Origin: Syntrophomonas sp.
GTDB lineage: Bacteria; Bacillota; Syntrophomonadia; Syntrophomonadales; Syntrophomonadaceae
Length of the DNA: 37,930 nucleotides
Assembly: GCA_016841425.1 (NCBI GenBank)
Contig: JAENZE010000021.1
Span: 1-37,930, forward strand
Reading direction: 5' to 3'
Part shown: positions 1 to 8,902 of the stretch, one piece after another
Layout: each line of letters begins with the position of its first letter
How positions within the stretch are numbered: position 1 is the first letter of the stretch
Program-made: the position numbers and the translations under genes
Notes under the pieces: generated by a model
The model's input: the letters and a program-made list of their open reading frames with translations, nothing else
Told to the model about the DNA's origin: nothing
The model's database searches: none

Positions 1-45
1 TTTATGCATACCCGTTTACCTAAATAGACTTTTTCAGTGGTCTCG

Positions 46-62
46 GACCGTCCCCGTGTCAC
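46..62. repeat. REP-like half element (ACCGTCCCCGTG)
   Basis: The bases around 46-62 contain the core ACCGTCCCCGTG. The same core, in either orientation, recurs at 17221-17237, 17351-17367, 18472-18498 and three times in 18760-18835. It is the head-like core of the REP family in this window. Only one copy is visible here, so its partner may lie outside the left edge. Confidence 0.5.
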
Positions 63-139
63 CTTTATCAGGGGGGTCTTTATGAAGTTAAATGGAACAC
101 CTGGGAAACATTCCGAGAAAGAGGAACAAATAATCTTTA

Positions 140-183
140 AAAACCCTTCTTCTCATAGCCTGAGCACGAAGGGTTTTCTGTTT
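140..183 (+). terminator. Rho-independent terminator-like hairpin
   Basis: AAAACCCTTC (140-149) pairs perfectly with GAAGGGTTTT (168-177). An inner CTCA/TGAG helix lies in the loop, and the hairpin is followed by a T-rich tail. It probably ends a gene that lies left of the window. The rest of 1-356 shows no convincing gene; the open frame at 37-255 runs straight through this hairpin and has no ribosome site. Confidence 0.6.
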
Positions 184-356
184 TCTCAAGCACGCCTCAC
201 TGGTATAATATGGTATGTGAAAGATGCAACCTTTATAAATGTATTAATTATATAGGTAACAGTACAAGTATAAGCAATAATGAAATGATATTTATATTTT
301 GAGTCTGTATTAATAATTCAAATCGATGTAACAATGGATTCGAAGGAGGCTTTCCA

Positions 357-1976
357 ATGAAAACGAAGTCGTTAGCTGTTATCAGTGCTCTGTTGTTGAT
401 CTGTGTCTATGCTGCTGTGGCCTTTGCCAGCAATCCTGTTAAGCTATTTGTAAATGGGCAAGAGATAGTGTCAGACATACCGGCCCAAATTATTGAAGGC
501 AGGACCATGGTGCCGGTTAGATGGATTGCAGAAGCACTGGGTGCAGAGGTCCAGTGGGATGAACAAAACAGAATAGTGAGAATAAATAAGCCATATTATG
601 TTGCTAGTCTATCGGAAGCTGAGGCTAAATTATATCCTTTCGAAGAGACGAATGGAATGTACAATGGATTTATATTAGAGGTGCAAGAGAACCGACAGTA
701 TTTTAATTGGAAGAACATCAGCAATCCCACCTTTGCTCCCAGAATTTTGTTAAATGATATTAACCAGGATGGTAATAAAGAATTGATTATCATCTTAACT
801 ACAGGCACGGGTACAGGAGTTCATACTGAAGACATTCATGTATTAAACCCCAGCACTTTTGCAGAAATAGAAGCAGAAGACCCGGTAGACATTATTAAAC
901 AGAACGTGAATGCCAGGATTGAACTTAATGAAGATCAGGCAGCCATCCAAATCATAATAGGTGATGAAGAAATTACCGTTTATAAGGAGAAGGACTATGC
1001 CGTTACCTGGTTCGATAAGGTAGCTTTTAGTAATGTTTACTATTATGAAGTTATCAATAATGAATTGAAATTAAGCATTCCCGCCCAGGTTTCATCGGCA
1101 GGTTTTATCGGGGGAATTGAGGTGACTTATCTCTTTAACAACGGTCGATTTGAGGCAGGTACAATCAATTATACAAATCAAGATGATAGTGTTAGGTCAG
1201 CGGTGGTGAGCCTGATTGAAGGTTTCGGAAAGAAACTCCAAACCGTCTCTCTGCTGGCTCCAGAGGCTATATTGAAGGAGAATTTGCAGAAGAACTATGG
1301 AGGTTTTGTATCCCCCAACCTTTTAGCAGAATGGGAAAGAGATCTACAGAAAGCACCGGGAAGAGTATCCTCAAGTCCGTGGCCGGACCGCATAGAAATT
1401 CTGAGTACGGAAAAACTATCTGATTCTGCGTATGAAGTTAAGGGTGAGATTATAGAAATGACCAGTGTAGAAATGGTACAGGGTGGATTTGCGGCCAAAC
1501 GGCCCATTACTCTCACGGTAGAGTCAATAGAAAACCACTGGCTTATTACTGCTATGAGTCTTGGTGGGTACGGGGATAACGATGCTTTAGTATATAAAAA
1601 CCTGGAATATGGTTTTAGTTTTTCGTTACCCGGCAGCTGGCAAGGCTATTCAATCATTACAGACCAATGGGAAGGTTTTGCTTCAGGAAGTTCTCAATAT
1701 AGTGCAGCAGCAGAGACCGGACCGTTGATTTCCATCCGGCATCCGCTGTGGACTGCTCAAAACCAGCGTCAGGATATCCCTATAATGATATTTACACTGA
1801 CTCAATGGGAATTGCTCCAGCAGGAAGAGTTCCATATAGGTGCAGCACCTATCGGACCAAGAGAACTTGGTCGCAACACTGAATACATTTTTGCCCTTCC
1901 ACCCCGTTATAACTATTCTTTCCCGACTGGATATGAAGAAGTGGAAAGAATTCTGGAAAATAATCCGCTGCGATAA
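357..1976 (+). CDS. Exported stalk-domain protein (copper amine oxidase-like N-terminal domain)
   Basis: A 539-residue protein. A Sec signal peptide (MKTKSLAVISALLLICVYAA, cleavage near ...AFAS) is followed directly by one stalk domain (PF07833 type, about residues 27-80), recognisable by the run VNGQEI...EGRTMVPVRWIAEALGAEVQWD. Residues 80-539 match nothing I recognise. Around 415-440 there is a YGFSFSLPGSW segment of the type seen in other exported Clostridia proteins. Start choice: GGAGG at 344-348 lies 8 bases before the ATG. Stalk domains are usually wall- or matrix-associated modules in Firmicutes, so an extracellular location is likely but the function is unknown. It appears monocistronic. 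A degraded copy of its translation start is found at 14906-14982. Confidence 0.85.
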   Translation: MKTKSLAVISALLLICVYAAVAFASNPVKLFVNGQEIVSDIPAQIIEGRTMVPVRWIAEALGAEVQWDEQNRIVRINKPYYVASLSEAEAKLYPFEETNGMYNGFILEVQENRQYFNWKNISNPTFAPRILLNDINQDGNKELIIILTTGTGTGVHTEDIHVLNPSTFAEIEAEDPVDIIKQNVNARIELNEDQAAIQIIIGDEEITVYKEKDYAVTWFDKVAFSNVYYYEVINNELKLSIPAQVSSAGFIGGIEVTYLFNNGRFEAGTINYTNQDDSVRSAVVSLIEGFGKKLQTVSLLAPEAILKENLQKNYGGFVSPNLLAEWERDLQKAPGRVSSSPWPDRIEILSTEKLSDSAYEVKGEIIEMTSVEMVQGGFAAKRPITLTVESIENHWLITAMSLGGYGDNDALVYKNLEYGFSFSLPGSWQGYSIITDQWEGFASGSSQYSAAAETGPLISIRHPLWTAQNQRQDIPIMIFTLTQWELLQQEEFHIGAAPIGPRELGRNTEYIFALPPRYNYSFPTGYEEVERILENNPLR

Positions 1977-2303
1977 AGGAAACCCTAAAATGATGATACA
2001 CGGAAGCTCAGCTATGTTTTCAATTTTTCGGCAAGCATTTGCTCCTGTTCACTTCCTTCAATGATTCCCGGTATTCTCATTGGCACTTCATTTTCGTTGT
2101 TTATAGAAATAAAACTACTTCTCCTGCCTGAATAATAAAATTACTGATAAATATGCCTGATTGTATTTAATGGTTATTCTTTCATTTACTTCCATGCGGT
2201 AATAAGATATACTCTCCCCTGGCATTGATTATATTTGCCGTAACCAACATTGGATGATTGCAATAATCTATCATTGGTTGTTGATTAGAGATAAATGTGC
2301 AAA
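1977..2303. other. Intergenic region, possible minus-strand coding remnant
   Basis: No convincing gene is present. On the minus strand, 2140-2012 is an open segment of 42 codons whose translation looks protein-like (VPMRIPGIIEGSEQEQMLAE) and ends in TAG. It has no start codon with a ribosome site, so it may be a gene remnant or chance. Imperfect direct repeats (ATTGGATGATTG and ATTGGTTGTTGATT) sit just upstream of the MocR promoter and could be a MocR-type binding site. Confidence 0.3.
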
Positions 2304-2309
2304 TATAAT
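2281..2309 (+). promoter_or_regulatory. Sigma-A-type promoter of the MocR gene
   Basis: TTGATT (2281-2286), a 17-base spacer, then TATAAT (2304-2309), which is a near-consensus housekeeping promoter 33 bases before the chosen ATG. Confidence 0.7.
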
Positions 2310-2341
2310 AGAATTGGACTAATCCATTGAGGTGGTTTGGT

Positions 2342-3853
2342 ATGCGTATTGTAATTGACAGAGAATCTAATACACCTGTTTATATTCAAATTTTTGAGCA
2401 AGTACGTCGCCAGATCTTATCCGGGGAACTGCTTCCCGGCTTTCGCCTGCCTGCTGAAAGAAAACTGGCGGAAAGCCTTGGCGTCAATAGAACAACGGTT
2501 TTAAATGCTTACCGTGAACTGAAAGCTGAGGGCTTGATATGCTCCCGAATTGGAAATGGAACTATTGTACTTTCATATCCCGACGAAGAAATAAACGTTG
2601 ATAACTCTTCACGGGAACCTGCATGGAATCAGGTTTTCAGCCAATATGCGAACCGGCTGGATTCTTATTTAGTCAAGGATCTGCTGGTACTGGCAAATAG
2701 GACTGATGTCATTTCATTTGCTACTGGTATTGCTTCCCCGGAAACTGGACCTATACAGGCTCTTGAAGGAATTGAACATGATCTCATTCAAAGCAGAAAC
2801 TATAGAGCTTTGATCCATACTCCTACCGAGGGCCTTTTATCCCTGCGCCAGGCTGTTTGCAAACTTATGCAAAAAAGGGGAGTCTACTGCCAGCCCGATG
2901 AGATCATGATACTTTCTGGCTCCCAGCAGGGGATCGATTTGGCCGCAAGAATAATATTAGACCCGGGAGATATAGTCGTTGTAGAGGAACCTACATACTT
3001 CCCAGCCATTCAGGTTTTTAAAGCAGCCGGAGCGAGGGTGATCAGTGTTCCCATTGATGAAAAAGGTATGAATGTTGATATTCTCGAACAGCTGTTGCAC
3101 CGGTACAGGCCAAAACTTATATATACTATACCAACTTATCAGAACCCTTCTGGAACTGTTTTAGAACTGGAAAGAAGGAGGCGGCTGGTTGAACTGGCCT
3201 CTAAATATAATGTCATTATCCTTGAGGACGACGCCTATGGTGATCTATGCTACGAAGGCTACCTGCCTCCTATGCTAAAATCTATGGATAATGATGGCTA
3301 TGTTATTTATTTAAGTACCTTCTCAAAAAACATCTACTCTGGCTTGAGATTGGGTTGGATGGCAGCTCACAAAAAGATAATTAAGGAATTTGCTTCAGCC
3401 AAACAGTTAATGGATTTGCACTCAAACAGTCTATCCCAATGGATTGTTGAAAGGTTTATTGAAAACGGCTCACTTGATTCACATTTGATTAAGACTTGCA
3501 GTGAGTACCGGACCAGAAGAGACATCATGTACGAGGCTCTGTCTAAATATGCTCCTAAAGATCTAATTTGGAATAGACCCAAAGGCGGCTATTATTTATG
3601 GTGCCGATTACCTGATGGTGTATCAGCATCAAAACTGGTAGTAAAAGCAGCCGATTACAAGGTATCTTTTGTTCCTGGTTCTCCCTTCTTTGCTTCAGAG
3701 CAGGGAGATGACTATATAAGATTGAATTTCACCTTCGCACCCATGAAGGACATTGATGAAGGAATTAAAAGATTATGTGCAGCGATGAAAGAGCTAGTCA
3801 AGGAAAAGGGCGATGATGATTATTCAATGACAGAGATCAATCCTATTGTATAA
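2342..3853 (+). CDS. MocR/PdxR-family GntR regulator with aminotransferase-like domain
   Basis: A 503-residue regulator. The N-terminal GntR winged helix (about residues 5-75) shows PVYIQIFEQVRRQILSGEL and LPAERKLAESLGVNRTTV. A linker leads to a fold-type I aminotransferase domain (about 115-490) with GSQQGIDLAARI, the PTYQNPSG segment, the Asp/Tyr pair in EDDAYGDL, and the PLP-Schiff-base lysine in STFSKNIYSGLR. Such proteins bind PLP or a PLP-amino acid adduct and act on neighbouring genes. The start is ATG 2342, because GAGGTGG at 2329-2335 is correctly spaced for it; an upstream in-frame TTG overlaps that site. A stand-alone aminotransferase follows 58 bases later on the same strand and is the natural target. 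The effector is not predictable from sequence. Confidence 0.92.
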   Translation: MRIVIDRESNTPVYIQIFEQVRRQILSGELLPGFRLPAERKLAESLGVNRTTVLNAYRELKAEGLICSRIGNGTIVLSYPDEEINVDNSSREPAWNQVFSQYANRLDSYLVKDLLVLANRTDVISFATGIASPETGPIQALEGIEHDLIQSRNYRALIHTPTEGLLSLRQAVCKLMQKRGVYCQPDEIMILSGSQQGIDLAARIILDPGDIVVVEEPTYFPAIQVFKAAGARVISVPIDEKGMNVDILEQLLHRYRPKLIYTIPTYQNPSGTVLELERRRRLVELASKYNVIILEDDAYGDLCYEGYLPPMLKSMDNDGYVIYLSTFSKNIYSGLRLGWMAAHKKIIKEFASAKQLMDLHSNSLSQWIVERFIENGSLDSHLIKTCSEYRTRRDIMYEALSKYAPKDLIWNRPKGGYYLWCRLPDGVSASKLVVKAADYKVSFVPGSPFFASEQGDDYIRLNFTFAPMKDIDEGIKRLCAAMKELVKEKGDDDYSMTEINPIV

Positions 3854-3875
3854 ATAGGATTGATTAAACGGTTTT
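3836..3875 (+). terminator. Hairpin spanning the MocR stop codon (weak terminator or attenuator)
   Basis: ATCAATCCTAT (3836-3846) pairs perfectly over 11 bp with ATAGGATTGAT (3854-3864) around a 7-base loop that overlaps the stop codon. A TTTTT run follows at 3871-3875. The T-tract is displaced, so partial readthrough into the aminotransferase gene is plausible. Confidence 0.45.
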
Positions 3876-3911
3876 TGATCATAATGGCCAATAAAAACTG
3901 GAGGCATGAAA

Positions 3912-5093
3912 ATGGATTTTAAATTTGCAAACAGAATGTCATATCTGAAAGCTTCGGAAATAAGGGAGATTTTAAAAGTCACCGAGAGACCTGATATTAT
4001 CTCATTTGCAGGTGGCCTGCCCGCACCCGAGCTTTTCCCGATAGATGAAATTATGGAGGTAAACAGGCAGGTGCTGGCAGAAGATGGTACATCTGCATTA
4101 CAGTATACCACTACGGAAGGGTATGCACCGCTCAGGAAGTGGATAGCAAACAGAATGAATTCTACCCGGGGAACTGATTTTGATGCAGATAACATCCTGT
4201 TAACCAATGGATCACAGCAGGCGCTTGATTTATCAGGCAAGGTGTTTCTCGATGAGGGAGATACGGTACTCTGCGAAAGTCCGACCTACCTTGCAGCGAT
4301 CAGCGCATTCAAAGCTTATGGCTGCAGGTTTGAAGAAGTGCCGACCGATGATTATGGGATGATACCCGAAGCCCTGGAGCAGATTATTGAAACTGCCGAA
4401 AGAGTAAAAATTATATACATAATTCCTGATTTCCAAAATCCCACCGGAAAGTCCTGGACCCTTGACAGAAGAGAACAGCTGGCTGGTATTGCAGCCAAGC
4501 ATCAGATTGTTGTTATTGAAGATAATCCGTATGGTGAACTGAGGTTTGAAGGCGAAGCACTGCCATCTGTGAAGTCGTTTGACAAGACGGGCTGTGTGTT
4601 TTGCCTCGGAACCTTTTCAAAAATATTTTGTCCTGGATACAGGATCGGATGGATAGCAGGTGACAAAAAGGCCATAGCCAACTATGTACTTGTAAAACAG
4701 GGCGCTGATCTCCAGTGCAATACTATTGCTCAGAGGGTTATAGACAAATACCTTGAACTGTACGATATCAACAAACATATCGATATAATACGTGCAGTAT
4801 ACAAAAAGCGGAGAGATATTACCATTAAAACCATGGAGCATGAGTTTCCACCAGGGGTTACCTTTACCAAGCCGCAGGGTGGTCTGTTCGCCTGGGTCGA
4901 ACTCCCTTCTCATATAAACGCCAGGGATGTTCTGGAAGAATGCCTTAAAAATAATGTTGCGTTTGTTCCAGGCGGTTCCTTCTTCCCCAATGGCGGGAAA
5001 GAGAATACTTTCAGAATCAACTTTTCAAACATGCCGGAAGACAGGATCGTCGAAGGCTTAAAGTGTCTGGGGGAGGTTCTTAAAAAGTTTTAA
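3912..5093 (+). CDS. PLP-dependent aminotransferase, class I/II (2-aminoadipate/aromatic transaminase-like)
   Basis: A 393-residue cytosolic fold-type I enzyme, full length for the family. Recognisable parts are ISFAGGLPAPELFP near the N-terminus, TNGSQQALDL (phosphate-binding region), PDFQNPTGKSW (PLP-ring asparagine), EDNPYGELRFEG, and the Schiff-base lysine in GTFSKIFCPGYRIGW. The C-terminal small domain carries FRINFSNMP, whose arginine should bind the substrate carboxylate. The family includes LysN-like 2-aminoadipate transaminases and broad aromatic or branched-chain transaminases, and I cannot choose among them. Start: GGAGG (3900-3904) is 7 bases from ATG 3912 but only 1 base from the in-frame ATG at 3906, so 3912 is preferred. 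It lies just downstream of the MocR regulator, which is a distant paralogue of the same fold. Confidence 0.92.
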   Translation: MDFKFANRMSYLKASEIREILKVTERPDIISFAGGLPAPELFPIDEIMEVNRQVLAEDGTSALQYTTTEGYAPLRKWIANRMNSTRGTDFDADNILLTNGSQQALDLSGKVFLDEGDTVLCESPTYLAAISAFKAYGCRFEEVPTDDYGMIPEALEQIIETAERVKIIYIIPDFQNPTGKSWTLDRREQLAGIAAKHQIVVIEDNPYGELRFEGEALPSVKSFDKTGCVFCLGTFSKIFCPGYRIGWIAGDKKAIANYVLVKQGADLQCNTIAQRVIDKYLELYDINKHIDIIRAVYKKRRDITIKTMEHEFPPGVTFTKPQGGLFAWVELPSHINARDVLEECLKNNVAFVPGGSFFPNGGKENTFRINFSNMPEDRIVEGLKCLGEVLKKF

Positions 5094-5153
5094 GCATCAG
5101 AAGCACTCTGTGAGCACCACAATTGGGGTTCGCAGGCTCAAAAATATAAGGAA

Positions 5154-5172
5154 GAAACTGCGAAGCAGTTTC
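5154..5172. other. Perfect 8-bp hairpin in the intergenic region
   Basis: GAAACTGC and GCAGTTTC flank a GAA triloop. There is no T-tract, so it is not a classical terminator. It may be an mRNA 3'-end structure of the aminotransferase transcript. Confidence 0.35.
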
Positions 5173-5325
5173 AACACACTGCTGAACGTGGGGGATTGGA
5201 ACTTGGCCGCATAAAGAAGCGCAGGATATAGAAATGAAGTTGGCTTAAATCGATAAAAATTATTTTCATTTGGCTGTTTTATTTGTTGCCTATTTTATAT
5301 AATTACTTAGAATGGAGGTTTTGTA

Positions 5326-6651
5326 ATGATAGTGACGCCAGAACATTTAATAAAAAAGTATTTTCCGGAACCGATAGAAACAACCAGAGATCTGTATGCC
5401 CGTTTAGGTCTGATTGAATACGGCTATCCCTATATAAATTGGCTAAAAGACTTGGAAGAACATTGCCTATCAAAATATGTAGATGATTCAGAGTACAAAC
5501 TTCTGCCTGATGACGAGAAAAACTTCTGGATCAGCGAAAAGGCGTTTCGGACCATTATAGAAACCAGCCCGTCTAAAATAGGTGATGAGATTAGAACTTG
5601 CGTCGCATATATTTCCAGAAGAGTTGCTTCAGACCCCGCCTTTGCGAGACAATTGCAGGACCAACTTGATCAGGAAGCTGGCGTTGATAAAGTAATACCG
5701 AAGGTTTCCAAAACACTAAAATCTAAATATAACAAATCTGGACAAGATGCTTTCGAATTCTCGATTAAGGCTGATAACCGGCTCTATATAGATATTATTT
5801 CCGGTTACAATTTTCAACCGGGCCTAAAGATCAAGGATGTTGGTTTCTTATTTAAATTAGTAGCAGAGAATGGTGTTCCTTATCATGTAATTGATTTTGT
5901 AGTATCTCTCGCTAATGACCATACTCTATCTAATCGGACTGTATGGTGCTGCAACAAAGAACGCCAACGTTACGGCGCCATCCTTACGGATAGAATCATC
6001 AGGGTTAACCTATTTGAGGATAATAAGAAGCTAGTTGATAGTCATGATTATATTATGGGTCCGTCTGAGATAAAAACCTTGGAGCTTGAACTTGAAAATG
6101 CATTGAATATGCTTCTGGAAATTAACCTGGATGAAATAGATCTGGACCAGCTGGGAGAAAAAATACTTCATCGTTATAATTTAAATGATCAGGCTTATGC
6201 CCAGGCCATTAAGGCAGTAATCCCTACTATGGCAGAACATCGGGCCAAAGCTGATGCTGATATCATAGATACTGCATTTCACGATGCGGTAAATCAATAC
6301 TGGGAATATTATGTTTTGCGGCCTGATCCTACAAAGGATTTTGCAGATGACCTGGATCAAATGATCAAAGATCGTATTCCCAGGATTACTCTTGCCTTGA
6401 CAGTCGCAAATATGCTCGAATTTGATGATCTATGCGATAAATACTTTAAACACAGATATACTGCTAACCAAAAGGAAGCACTCTTAATCGAAGGTAATCT
6501 GCGGTTGATATATAGCTTAGCAGAAGGAGCAGAATTTGACCCAACCGCTGCTCCCGGACAGCGCATAGTTGATATATGCTCCTTTATTACTGATCATCTT
6601 GATTTTATGGAACAAATGTTAAATGAAATGGGTCAATGGCCGGCCAGGTAA
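5326..6651 (+). CDS. Unrecognised 441-residue protein
   Basis: I do not recognise a family. The protein is soluble, acidic and mostly helical in appearance, with no signal peptide, membrane segment or cysteine cluster. A central part (about residues 150-260) looks beta-rich (RLYIDIISGYNF, VDFVVSLAN, RVNLFED), while the C-terminal 180 residues look all-helical with many Asp/Glu/Leu. The start is well supported: GGAGG at 5313-5317, 8 bases before the ATG, and no closer alternative. A small redox protein gene follows 51 bases later on the same strand, so the two may be co-transcribed. Confidence 0.75.
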   Translation: MIVTPEHLIKKYFPEPIETTRDLYARLGLIEYGYPYINWLKDLEEHCLSKYVDDSEYKLLPDDEKNFWISEKAFRTIIETSPSKIGDEIRTCVAYISRRVASDPAFARQLQDQLDQEAGVDKVIPKVSKTLKSKYNKSGQDAFEFSIKADNRLYIDIISGYNFQPGLKIKDVGFLFKLVAENGVPYHVIDFVVSLANDHTLSNRTVWCCNKERQRYGAILTDRIIRVNLFEDNKKLVDSHDYIMGPSEIKTLELELENALNMLLEINLDEIDLDQLGEKILHRYNLNDQAYAQAIKAVIPTMAEHRAKADADIIDTAFHDAVNQYWEYYVLRPDPTKDFADDLDQMIKDRIPRITLALTVANMLEFDDLCDKYFKHRYTANQKEALLIEGNLRLIYSLAEGAEFDPTAAPGQRIVDICSFITDHLDFMEQMLNEMGQWPAR

Positions 6652-6702
6652 TAGTAGGATAATTACGTGCAGTTGTAAGCCTTTTAGGATATTAGACGCG
6701 AG

Positions 6703-7203
6703 GTGAATAGGATCGACTTTCAGCCACGTTTATGGAAACATGGAGAGGGTGAGATCAATTATGGGGATATGATAAAGGAAAGAGTTTATAAATATTATTG
6801 GGAAGACGATATCAACTGTGCAACTACAGTCTTGAAAATCTTAGCGGAGATCTTCGACTTGGAATTAACATCTCAGGTAACAGATTCTGCCATTGGACTG
6901 CACGGGGCAGGAAAATTTGGTGCACAATGCGGCTTAGTTGAGGGTTCGCTTATGTTCATTGGCATTTGGGGCAAAAAGAAAGGATATGACGTAAATAGAA
7001 TTGTAGATCTATGTTACCGTTTTGCTGATGATTTTCAAAAGAATTTTGGGAGTCTAGTCTGCAGAGATTTACGTCCTCAAGGTTTTTCGCCCGACAACCC
7101 GCCTCACCTTTGTGAAGAGATCACTATCAAAGCCGTGGAATTTACAGCCGGTTATATCGCTAATGGATATCTAATCTCCACATCGAGAGGGAAATCGTTT
7201 TAG
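6703..7203 (+). CDS. C_GCAxxG_C_C-type putative redox-active protein
   Basis: A protein of 166 residues from GTG 6703. It resembles the C_GCAxxG_C_C family (PF09719): an early NCA motif (Cys39), a glycine-rich loop GLHGAGKFGAQC (Cys76), and two later cysteines (Cys120, Cys137 in PHLCEEI). The usual spacing is partly degenerate, with GLHGAG where many members have a cysteine in the glycine loop. Members are predicted redox or metal-binding proteins of anaerobes with no firmly established reaction. The start is uncertain: the GAGG before GTG 6703 is too close, and an internal ATG at 6769 is an alternative that keeps every cysteine. It lies 51 bases after the 441-residue gene, possibly in one transcript. 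Confidence 0.7.
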   Translation: MNRIDFQPRLWKHGEGEINYGDMIKERVYKYYWEDDINCATTVLKILAEIFDLELTSQVTDSAIGLHGAGKFGAQCGLVEGSLMFIGIWGKKKGYDVNRIVDLCYRFADDFQKNFGSLVCRDLRPQGFSPDNPPHLCEEITIKAVEFTAGYIANGYLISTSRGKSF

Positions 7204-7441
7204 AACAATGTGGAAAACACAGCTGCCTGCGGCGTATATTATGATGTTAATGCCGGAGAAAACAATCACCTAATTTACCAGATAATAGCTATTTCATCAA
7301 ACTGTTCTGTTCCTTGTTCTGGCTAATAAGGCCTAAATGTACCTCTGAATTGTCAGTTTTATCGAAAAAGCCTCATTCATATTAATTTCGAGCATGTAAA
7401 ACAATCCTGGCCCAGCCTTTATCCAGATCTTTTACCAGTTG

Positions 7442-7987
7442 TTAATCACTCAACATGGTACAAACCCGATTGCTTGCTTTGATATATTTTACTAGCTCGT
7501 TAATTAAAAGACCGGTCAGGATTCCAGTAGGTATGGAAAAAGCCAGCATCGCCGGTAAATACAGGAATATCCCAGGGAAATGCAGTATAAAAGCTGCCAT
7601 GATTAACTGCCCAATATTGTGAGCTATGGCGCCTAATATGCTAATGCTCACCATGCCGAGCATTTTGAAAATCCGCAAAACAAGTGCCATGACGATGGTT
7701 GCAGTCACGGCCCCGGCAAAACTCATAAAGAACCCCATGCCAAACAAGGTCCCCGCTAGCAGAGATCCAAGGATCGTCCGCAATACGGTAATCTGTAAGG
7801 CTGTTCTGAAATCGAATACTACCAGAGCAACCAGGGTGATGATATTGGCCAGACCCAATTTTACCCCAGGTATGGGCACCGGATTAGGAAACAGGCTTTC
7901 CAGATAATGAAGTACGGCTGCTTGGGCGACCAGCATTGCGATTAGCGCCAATTTTTTGGCTGATACCATTTCAGAGACTGAGTCCAT
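7442..7987 (-). CDS. Gx transporter-family / Hpre_diP_synt_I membrane protein (probable ECF S component)
   Basis: A 181-residue polytopic membrane protein, about 5-6 hydrophobic segments. The family signature is clear: HYLESLFPNPVPIPGVKLGL, followed by ANIITLVAL and the GTLFGMGFFMSFAGA segment. This family (COG4769) was once called heptaprenyl diphosphate synthase component I, but it resembles substrate-binding S components of energy-coupling-factor transporters. Its place at the end of an EcfT/EcfA/EcfA run supports that role. The start is ATG 7987, because AGGAGA lies 8 bases upstream; an in-frame ATG at 8008 overlaps that site. It lies 36 bases after the preceding ATPase gene. The substrate is unknown; a flavin or quinone precursor is an inference from the neighbouring reductase. 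Confidence 0.85.
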   Translation of the reverse strand: MDSVSEMVSAKKLALIAMLVAQAAVLHYLESLFPNPVPIPGVKLGLANIITLVALVVFDFRTALQITVLRTILGSLLAGTLFGMGFFMSFAGAVTATIVMALVLRIFKMLGMVSISILGAIAHNIGQLIMAAFILHFPGIFLYLPAMLAFSIPTGILTGLLINELVKYIKASNRVCTMLSD

Positions 7988-8023
7988 TTCAGAGGTCTCC
8001 TTTCTCACTATGCGGCTTATTGT

Positions 8024-8902
8024 TCAGGCAGGGCTTATCCGCAGCTGTTCTAATTCTTTTTGAAGTTTTATTATTTCCTCGCCTGCTTCTCTGATACTGC
8101 TGATATTTGTTTTGATATCAAACCCTTTGTCGGCAAATTCATAGACGATTTGTAAATATTCCGGCAGATCAAATGGATATTGAGCGAGAACTTCGGGCTT
8201 ATTTAGCAGATCTTTTACCTTTCCGTTAAAAACCAGGCAACCACTGTCCAGAATAGCTATTTTATCAGTTATGGTCATGATTTCTTTGAGGCTGTGCGAA
8301 ATCATTACTGTTGTTTCATGTTTTTCCTGACGTTTCTTAATAATGTCGAGTATCATATTTCTGCCGGCCGAATCCAACCCAGCCATAGGTTCATCGAGGA
8401 TGAGTATTTCCGGTTGAATGGCCAGCATTCCGGCAATAGCCACCCTTCTGCGCATACCTCCGCTCAGAGTTACCGGGGGCAGGTGAGCAATATTTTCCTG
8501 TATGAGCCCCACCTGCTGCAATGCCTCGTAAACCCTTTCTTTCACTGTTGCTTCAGGCAGTTTCAAGTTTCTCGGACCGTAGGCCACTTCGTCATAGACC
8601 GAAATTTGAAAGATCTGGTGTTCGGGATATTGAAATACCAGCCCCGCATTTTTCCAGAGATCCCTGCTTAATTTAGGATTGGATGCGTCAATCCCGCACA
8701 CGGTAACTGATCCCTTCTGCGGTCGAATCAGCCCGTTTAAATGCTGGATCAATGTAGACTTGCCGGAACCGTTGGGCCCAAATAAACCAAGAAATTCCCC
8801 CTGGTCCACAGACAAAGCGATGTCCTTTAGAGCTTCCACCTCATAAGGAGAACCTTTAGCATAGGTATGGAAAAGATGATCGATTTCTATAACTCCTGGC
8901 AT
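8024..8902 (-). CDS. ECF transporter ATP-binding protein (second ATPase, EcfA2-like)
   Basis: A 292-residue ABC ATPase. Visible motifs are Walker A GPNGSGKST, a Q-loop in VFQYPEHQ, signature LSGGMRRRVAIAG, Walker B ILILDEPMAGLD and H-loop SHSLKE. The GLVFQYPEHQIF stretch and a C-terminal extension of about 50 residues are typical of ECF-type rather than classical importer ATPases. The start overlaps the end of the upstream ATPase gene by 16 bases, which indicates translational coupling. It should pair with the other ATPase as a heterodimer on EcfT. Confidence 0.93.
   Translation of the reverse strand: MPGVIEIDHLFHTYAKGSPYEVEALKDIALSVDQGEFLGLFGPNGSGKSTLIQHLNGLIRPQKGSVTVCGIDASNPKLSRDLWKNAGLVFQYPEHQIFQISVYDEVAYGPRNLKLPEATVKERVYEALQQVGLIQENIAHLPPVTLSGGMRRRVAIAGMLAIQPEILILDEPMAGLDSAGRNMILDIIKKRQEKHETTVMISHSLKEIMTITDKIAILDSGCLVFNGKVKDLLNKPEVLAQYPFDLPEYLQIVYEFADKGFDIKTNISSIREAGEEIIKLQKELEQLRISPA

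Noticed and set aside
37-255. 72-codon open frame at the left edge
   Set aside because: It passes through a terminator-like hairpin and a REP core, has no ribosome site, and its translation resembles no protein.
8294-8671. Long antisense open frames over the ECF ATPase genes (also 9118-9745)
   Set aside because: They are shadows of clearly coding minus-strand genes with complete ABC motifs and have no ribosome sites.
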